NCBI GenBank assembly: GCA_020444545.1
Contig: JAHLKT010000001.1
Location: 906,560-970,559, forward strand
From: Desulfarculaceae bacterium
Lineage (GTDB): Bacteria > Desulfobacterota > Desulfarculia > Desulfarculales > Desulfarculaceae
Reading direction: 5' to 3'
DNA length: 64,000 nt
Each line of letters begins with the position of its first letter. Position 1 is the stretch's first letter. This document shows positions 60,374 to 64,000 of the stretch, piece by piece. The position numbers and the translations under genes were made by a program. The notes under the pieces are model-generated. The model saw nothing but the letters and a program-made list of their open reading frames with translations. It searched no databases and was not told the origin of the DNA.

Positions 60374-61408
60374 TTGCCTGCGCCACAACGAAAAAGTTCA
60401 CTGGATTATTTGAAGATATTTTCCATGTGTTTTGTGGTGGTCATCCACTCGGGTGGCTTCTGGGTGGCCAATTTCGAAAGGTCGCTCAACTGGCTGGTGG
60501 CCAACCTGTTCAACGCGTCGGCCCGTTTCGCGGTGCCCTGCTTCGTAATGTGCAGCGGCGCCTTGTTTCTGAGAAGGAAGCTGGACACCAAAGAAGAGAT
60601 AATCGCCTTTTATAGAAAGTACCTCCCCCATTACGCCATGTACGTTGTGGCCGCCTTGGTCATAGGTAAAGGCTTCCAGTTATATGGCAACTCCAAGGCG
60701 CCCCTGTTCGAGGGCTTGATCTACAATCTGTACAATGGATATGCGGGTATTATTTGGTACTTTTTCATGTTCCTCGGCCTGATAGTGGCCACTCCTGTTT
60801 TGCGCCAAATTGTCCTGAACCCATATATCACTAAATTATTTTTGGTTCTGTGGTTTCTTTTTGCGGTTATTAAAACAACTTTTGACAATTATTTGGGAGC
60901 GTTCAGCTTTTATGTTTACAATATAATTTATGCTTCGGTTTTTGCCGGATACTATGTGTTGGGATATCAGATATCCATGATTAATATCAATTTGTCCCGT
61001 CGCAAGATTGCGTTGTTCGTAGCCATTTCATGGATCTCGGTGCTGATTTCCACCTCCCTGGATTGTTTTGCCAAAAATAAGTTTTCTGGGTTTTTCTACC
61101 TGGGCTCCAGCCCCTTCGTTGCCATGTTCGCCCTGTCGATATTCATGTATTTTCAGAAGACATTCGTAAGACCTTCAAACAAATTAGTGTCAGAATTATC
61201 TCAGGCTACGCTATACGTGTACATCGTACATAACTTTCTGCTACCCTATATGAAACAGTGGTTGGGGACCAAAAACCCGGCCTACACTTTTTTCGTCCCG
61301 ACTCTCGCGACCATTGTCTTGTCTTTTGCAATTGGCTTGGCCTATTTAATGGCCAAGCGCGTTGGCAAAATTGCGACTAGTTGGTATATGGCCAGAGGTG
61401 ACAAATGA
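60374..61408 (+). CDS. Membrane acyltransferase (acyltransferase 3 family)
   Basis: The 344-residue membrane protein has about ten helices. The N-terminal LDYLKIFSMCFVVVIHSGGFW carries the catalytic His of the acyltransferase 3/OafA family, and NASARFAVPCFVMCSGALFL is the second conserved block. The family adds acetyl or similar groups to sugars. TTG 60374 is the only start in register before the conserved motif, and it lacks a good ribosome site, so coupling to the gene 15 bases upstream is likely. It probably decorates the polysaccharide. Confidence 0.88.
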   Translation: MPAPQRKSSLDYLKIFSMCFVVVIHSGGFWVANFERSLNWLVANLFNASARFAVPCFVMCSGALFLRRKLDTKEEIIAFYRKYLPHYAMYVVAALVIGKGFQLYGNSKAPLFEGLIYNLYNGYAGIIWYFFMFLGLIVATPVLRQIVLNPYITKLFLVLWFLFAVIKTTFDNYLGAFSFYVYNIIYASVFAGYYVLGYQISMININLSRRKIALFVAISWISVLISTSLDCFAKNKFSGFFYLGSSPFVAMFALSIFMYFQKTFVRPSNKLVSELSQATLYVYIVHNFLLPYMKQWLGTKNPAYTFFVPTLATIVLSFAIGLAYLMAKRVGKIATSWYMARGDK

Positions 61409-61451
61409 CCCTCCGTGGATTCATGGCCGGTCAATAGCGAGTTGCTTGATC

Positions 61452-62498
61452 ATGATGCCAGCCGCAAATAGCAGTCAGGATTATCTCCTTGGCGTGGTGA
61501 TACCGTGCTATAAGGTGAAAAAGCATATTATCCCCCTGCTCGCCAAGATTACCGGGCCCTGTAAAATATTCATCGTTGACGATGCCTGCCCCCAAGAAAC
61601 GGGACGCTATGTGCAAGAAAATGTGACGGATGACCGAATCAAGATCATATATCACCAACAAAACCAGGGGGTCGGTGGGGCCGTTATCACCGGCTACCGG
61701 GAGGCGGTGAAAGATGGCTGCGATGTCATCGTCAAGATGGATGGTGACGGGCAAATGGATCCCGCGTTCCTCTCGGTTTTGGTCAAGCCGATAATCAATG
61801 GCGAAGCGGATTATGTAAAAGGAAACCGGTTTTTCAACATTGAAGAGCTGCATAGGATGCCGGTCAAGAGACTCTTCGGTAACGGCATCTTGTCTTTTAT
61901 CAGCAAGATGTCCACTGGTTATTGGAACATATTCGACCCGACCAATGGCTATACGGCGATACACCGCCTGGTTTTACAACAGCTTCCTTTGGATAAGATT
62001 TCAAAGCGATATTTTTTTGAGTCAGATTTCCTGTTCCGGCTGGGAACTATAAGGGCAAAAGTAATGGATTTGCCAATGCCGGCAATATACCAGGATGAAG
62101 AGAGCAGCCTGTCTATAAAAAAAATTTTGGGCGAGTTTATTGTCAAGCACATCACAAACACTTTTAAAAGAGTGTTTTACAATTATTTCCTGAGGGACTT
62201 TTCTCTTGCGTCGGTCATGCTTGTCTTTTCGCTGTTTCTCATCGCCTTTGGCACCATCTTCGGCGGCGGGCACTGGCTGGCTAGCATGCATTCCGGAGTT
62301 CCCGCCACCAGCGGCACCGTTATGATTGCGGGGCTGTCGGTAATAGTTGGGTTCATTTTCTTTATTTCCTTTATCAACTACGATATCGCCTCGGTTCCCA
62401 AGTCGCCTATTCATCCATTCTTATTTGAAAAAACTACGGCAGAAGACAGAGGAATATCAATCGAACAAGATCAATCTCTTGGACCGCACGCTGGCTAA
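61452..62498 (+). CDS. Glycosyltransferase family 2 (dolichyl/polyprenyl-phosphate mannosyltransferase-like)
   Basis: The GT-A domain is N-terminal (LGVVIPCYKVKKHIIPLLAK, FIVDDACPQET, VIVKMDGDGQMDPAF, KGNRFFNIEELHRMP); two membrane helices lie in the C-terminal third (LASVMLVFSLFLIAFGTIFG and MIAGLSVIVGFIFFISF). This is the DPM1/GtrB-like layout that makes polyprenyl-phosphate sugars. The frame opens at 61362 inside the previous gene; ATG 61452 fits the domain start. It may supply the lipid-linked donor for the GT-C-like protein encoded at 58650-60359. Confidence 0.88.
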   Translation: MMPAANSSQDYLLGVVIPCYKVKKHIIPLLAKITGPCKIFIVDDACPQETGRYVQENVTDDRIKIIYHQQNQGVGGAVITGYREAVKDGCDVIVKMDGDGQMDPAFLSVLVKPIINGEADYVKGNRFFNIEELHRMPVKRLFGNGILSFISKMSTGYWNIFDPTNGYTAIHRLVLQQLPLDKISKRYFFESDFLFRLGTIRAKVMDLPMPAIYQDEESSLSIKKILGEFIVKHITNTFKRVFYNYFLRDFSLASVMLVFSLFLIAFGTIFGGGHWLASMHSGVPATSGTVMIAGLSVIVGFIFFISFINYDIASVPKSPIHPFLFEKTTAEDRGISIEQDQSLGPHAG

Positions 62499-62620
62499 GC
62501 CATGACCCGTATCGGTGTTGTCCGGCCAGTATTAACCGATTGATTTCGTTGTCCCATGTTTCTTGACAAGGCTAACGTCGGCAGGATCGTTGGGACAGGG
62601 GAGCGAGCCCCCAGGGTAAA

Positions 62621-63643
62621 ATGACCAAACTTAAGCTAACCATATTCGACCCATCCATTGAAAATAATCAGGGTATGCTCAGCCTCAACCTGGGAGATTT
62701 AATCATTCGTGATAGCATTAATGCCGTCCTAGATGATATTTTTCCCGACGCAGAACTTACAAGAGTTTCTACCCATTCTTTTCCAAATAAAGATGCTATT
62801 GATAAAGTACAGCAAAGCGACTTAGCGATAGTTGCTGGCACCAATATCTTATCTTCTCATGTTCTTAAATACGACCAGTGGAAGCTGAAAAAGGGATTGC
62901 TCACATATGTAAACCCACCATCCATGAACACCATTTTGCTCGGAGTTGGTTGGTGGCAGTACCAAGACAAACCAGATTTCATTACAAGGCATTACTACAA
63001 AAAATTGCTGCGATCAGATGGCCCTCACGCCACGCGGGACTCTTATAGCTTATCGCAGCTTTCAGCATGTGGCGTTAAGGGCTTGTTTAACACCTCTTGC
63101 CCGACTATGTGGAGCCTTAATCAACGAGATGCGGCTCGTATTGGTAATAATAAGAGATGTCTTTTTTGTCTTACCGATTATGCAAGAGATGAGGAAGCCG
63201 ATGATAATTTGATTAGAAAATTGGCAAAAATATATAATGGCGGTTTGATCTTTTTCCCGCAGGGCTCTCATGATTTGGAATATTTCCATAGCTTGCCGGC
63301 ATCCATTGAGATGGCCGACAATATCTTGGTATTGTCACACCAGTACGAACAATTGATTAACTACGACAATGCCAAGGATCTAGATTATGTTGGAACCCGT
63401 CTGCATGCAGGAGTTTGGTGCCTCTCCAAAGGCATTCCGAGTCTTATCTTATCTGTGGATAACAGGGCGTGGGAAATAGGTGCCGACACCGGCCTGCCGG
63501 TAATAAAAAGAGGTGATTGGGATGCCTTGTCGCGGTGGCATTCAGGGGCTGATTTTAATAATATGATATCCATACCCCAGAGTGCGATCGATGCTTGGAA
63601 AGACGAGGCGCTAAAAGTAGCCGAAAAAACCCAGCGAGGTTAG
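62621..63643 (+). CDS. Polysaccharide pyruvyl transferase family protein
   Basis: The 340-residue protein has the PssM/CsaB-type pattern: NLGDLIIRDSINAVLDDIF near 26, DLAIVAGTNILSS near 66, HATRDSYSLSQLSACGVKG near 134, CPTMWSL, and the C-terminal YVGTRLHAGVWCLSKGIPSL near 255. The family transfers pyruvate from phosphoenolpyruvate to form ketals on sugars. The gene is clearly AT-richer than the rest of the window and uses AT-ending codons, which suggests recent acquisition. Confidence 0.87.
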   Translation: MTKLKLTIFDPSIENNQGMLSLNLGDLIIRDSINAVLDDIFPDAELTRVSTHSFPNKDAIDKVQQSDLAIVAGTNILSSHVLKYDQWKLKKGLLTYVNPPSMNTILLGVGWWQYQDKPDFITRHYYKKLLRSDGPHATRDSYSLSQLSACGVKGLFNTSCPTMWSLNQRDAARIGNNKRCLFCLTDYARDEEADDNLIRKLAKIYNGGLIFFPQGSHDLEYFHSLPASIEMADNILVLSHQYEQLINYDNAKDLDYVGTRLHAGVWCLSKGIPSLILSVDNRAWEIGADTGLPVIKRGDWDALSRWHSGADFNNMISIPQSAIDAWKDEALKVAEKTQRG

Positions 63644-63683
63644 CGCTTGCCAAGCAATTAACTACTCGAAGAAATTTATTCCC

Positions 63684-64000
63684 TCACCATAATTGTTCGT
63701 TATCACGCAGCGATGATGCCTGCATTCCCCCGGCTTTTTTGCGGTCTTTCATCTCCCGATACCACTCAATGGTGTTCTTGAGGCCCTCTTCGAAACCCAC
63801 CTGAGCGGTGAAGCCGAACTCTTCCTTGGCCCGCTCCACGTCCAGACGGCGGCGGGGCTGGCCGTCGGGCTTGGATGGGTCCCAGCGTATCTCGCCCGTG
63901 AAGCCGGTGAGCTTGGCGATCAGCTCCACCAGGTCCTTGATGGAGATCTCCATGTCGCAGCCCAGGTTCACCGGGTCGGACTTGTCGTAGCGCTCGCTGG
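63684..64000 (-). CDS. GDP-L-fucose synthase-like SDR, C-terminal part
   Basis: The frame is open to the window edge, so the N-terminal part is missing. The visible 105 residues read [20 protein letters not shown], then [21 protein letters not shown] and [16 protein letters not shown], the C-terminal substrate-binding domain of GDP-L-fucose synthase and related GDP-4-keto-6-deoxymannose epimerase/reductases. Codon use is GC-rich again, unlike the gene it faces. It points to fucose or a similar deoxy sugar in the polysaccharide. Confidence 0.85.
   Translation of the reverse strand, partial: SERYDKSDPVNLGCDMEISIKDLVELIAKLTGFTGEIRWDPSKPDGQPRRRLDVERAKEEFGFTAQVGFEEGLKNTIEWYREMKDRKKAGGMQASSLRDNEQLW

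Overview
The window reads as high-GC chromosomal DNA of an anaerobic, probably sulfate-reducing-type bacterium, most likely a Desulfobacterota (former Deltaproteobacteria) member. This placement is inferred from gene content and was not tested by a search. Supporting content includes two TRAP carboxylate uptake operons with their own catabolic genes, a 2-hydroxyacyl-CoA dehydratase-family protein next to a membrane polyferredoxin, a CooT nickel protein, a sigma-54 regulator with its own -24/-12 promoter, a DMSO-reductase-family molybdoenzyme, and a tRNA-Sec 3' fragment.

Layout. 0-3.1 kb (+): an exported protein of unknown function, a NapH-like membrane ferredoxin and an HgdB-family cluster protein, all overlapping. 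3.3-4.5 kb (+): a MalY/PatB C-S lyase. 4.6-15.6 kb (-): one long catabolic operon, read from dctP and fused dctQM through an alkaline-phosphatase-superfamily enzyme, thioredoxin, a thioredoxin reductase with an extra C-terminal domain, an SDR epimerase, a BKACE enzyme and a two-subunit CoA-transferase. A GntR/UTRA regulator lies upstream and candidate operators are visible. 17.9-18.5 kb (-): an ECF sigma factor. 18.7-21.2 kb (+): lactate permease, a 56-residue membrane protein and a FadR-type GntR regulator, with a textbook promoter overlapped by a PdhR/LldR-type operator. 21.3-28.2 kb (-): TAXI-type TRAP transporter plus a cytoplasmic gamma-glutamyltransferase-like enzyme, driven by a sigma-54 promoter and a PAS-AAA-Fis activator.

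28.6-38 kb: a tRNA-Sec 3' fragment with a terminator, then cooT and a DUF3842 gene (-) facing a tightly overlapped seven-gene operon (+). That operon encodes a TonB receptor, a peptide/nickel-type binding protein, a SAM methyltransferase, two permeases and two ATPases. This looks like a complete outer-to-inner-membrane import route, probably for nickel in complexed form, with a methyltransferase embedded in it. It is the most interesting system in the window. 38.3-41.8 kb (-): PepSY protein, OmpR-type two-component pair and a four-repeat membrane protein, with a direct-repeat regulator site in front. 42.9-49 kb (+): PAS-LuxR regulator, TorD chaperone and a three-subunit Mo/W oxidoreductase (DmsABC architecture), followed by remnants of an AraC gene.

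49.5-64 kb: a surface polysaccharide locus with two related GT4 enzymes, a radical SAM/SPASM protein, a Wzm/Wzt exporter, two GT2 enzymes, a membrane glycosyltransferase-like protein, an acyltransferase, a pyruvyl-transferase-family protein and the 3' end of a GDP-L-fucose synthase-like gene that runs off the window. The stretch from about 58.6 to 63.7 kb is visibly more AT-rich than the rest, which fits acquisition by transfer. No CRISPR array, rRNA, intact tRNA or intact transposase gene was seen.
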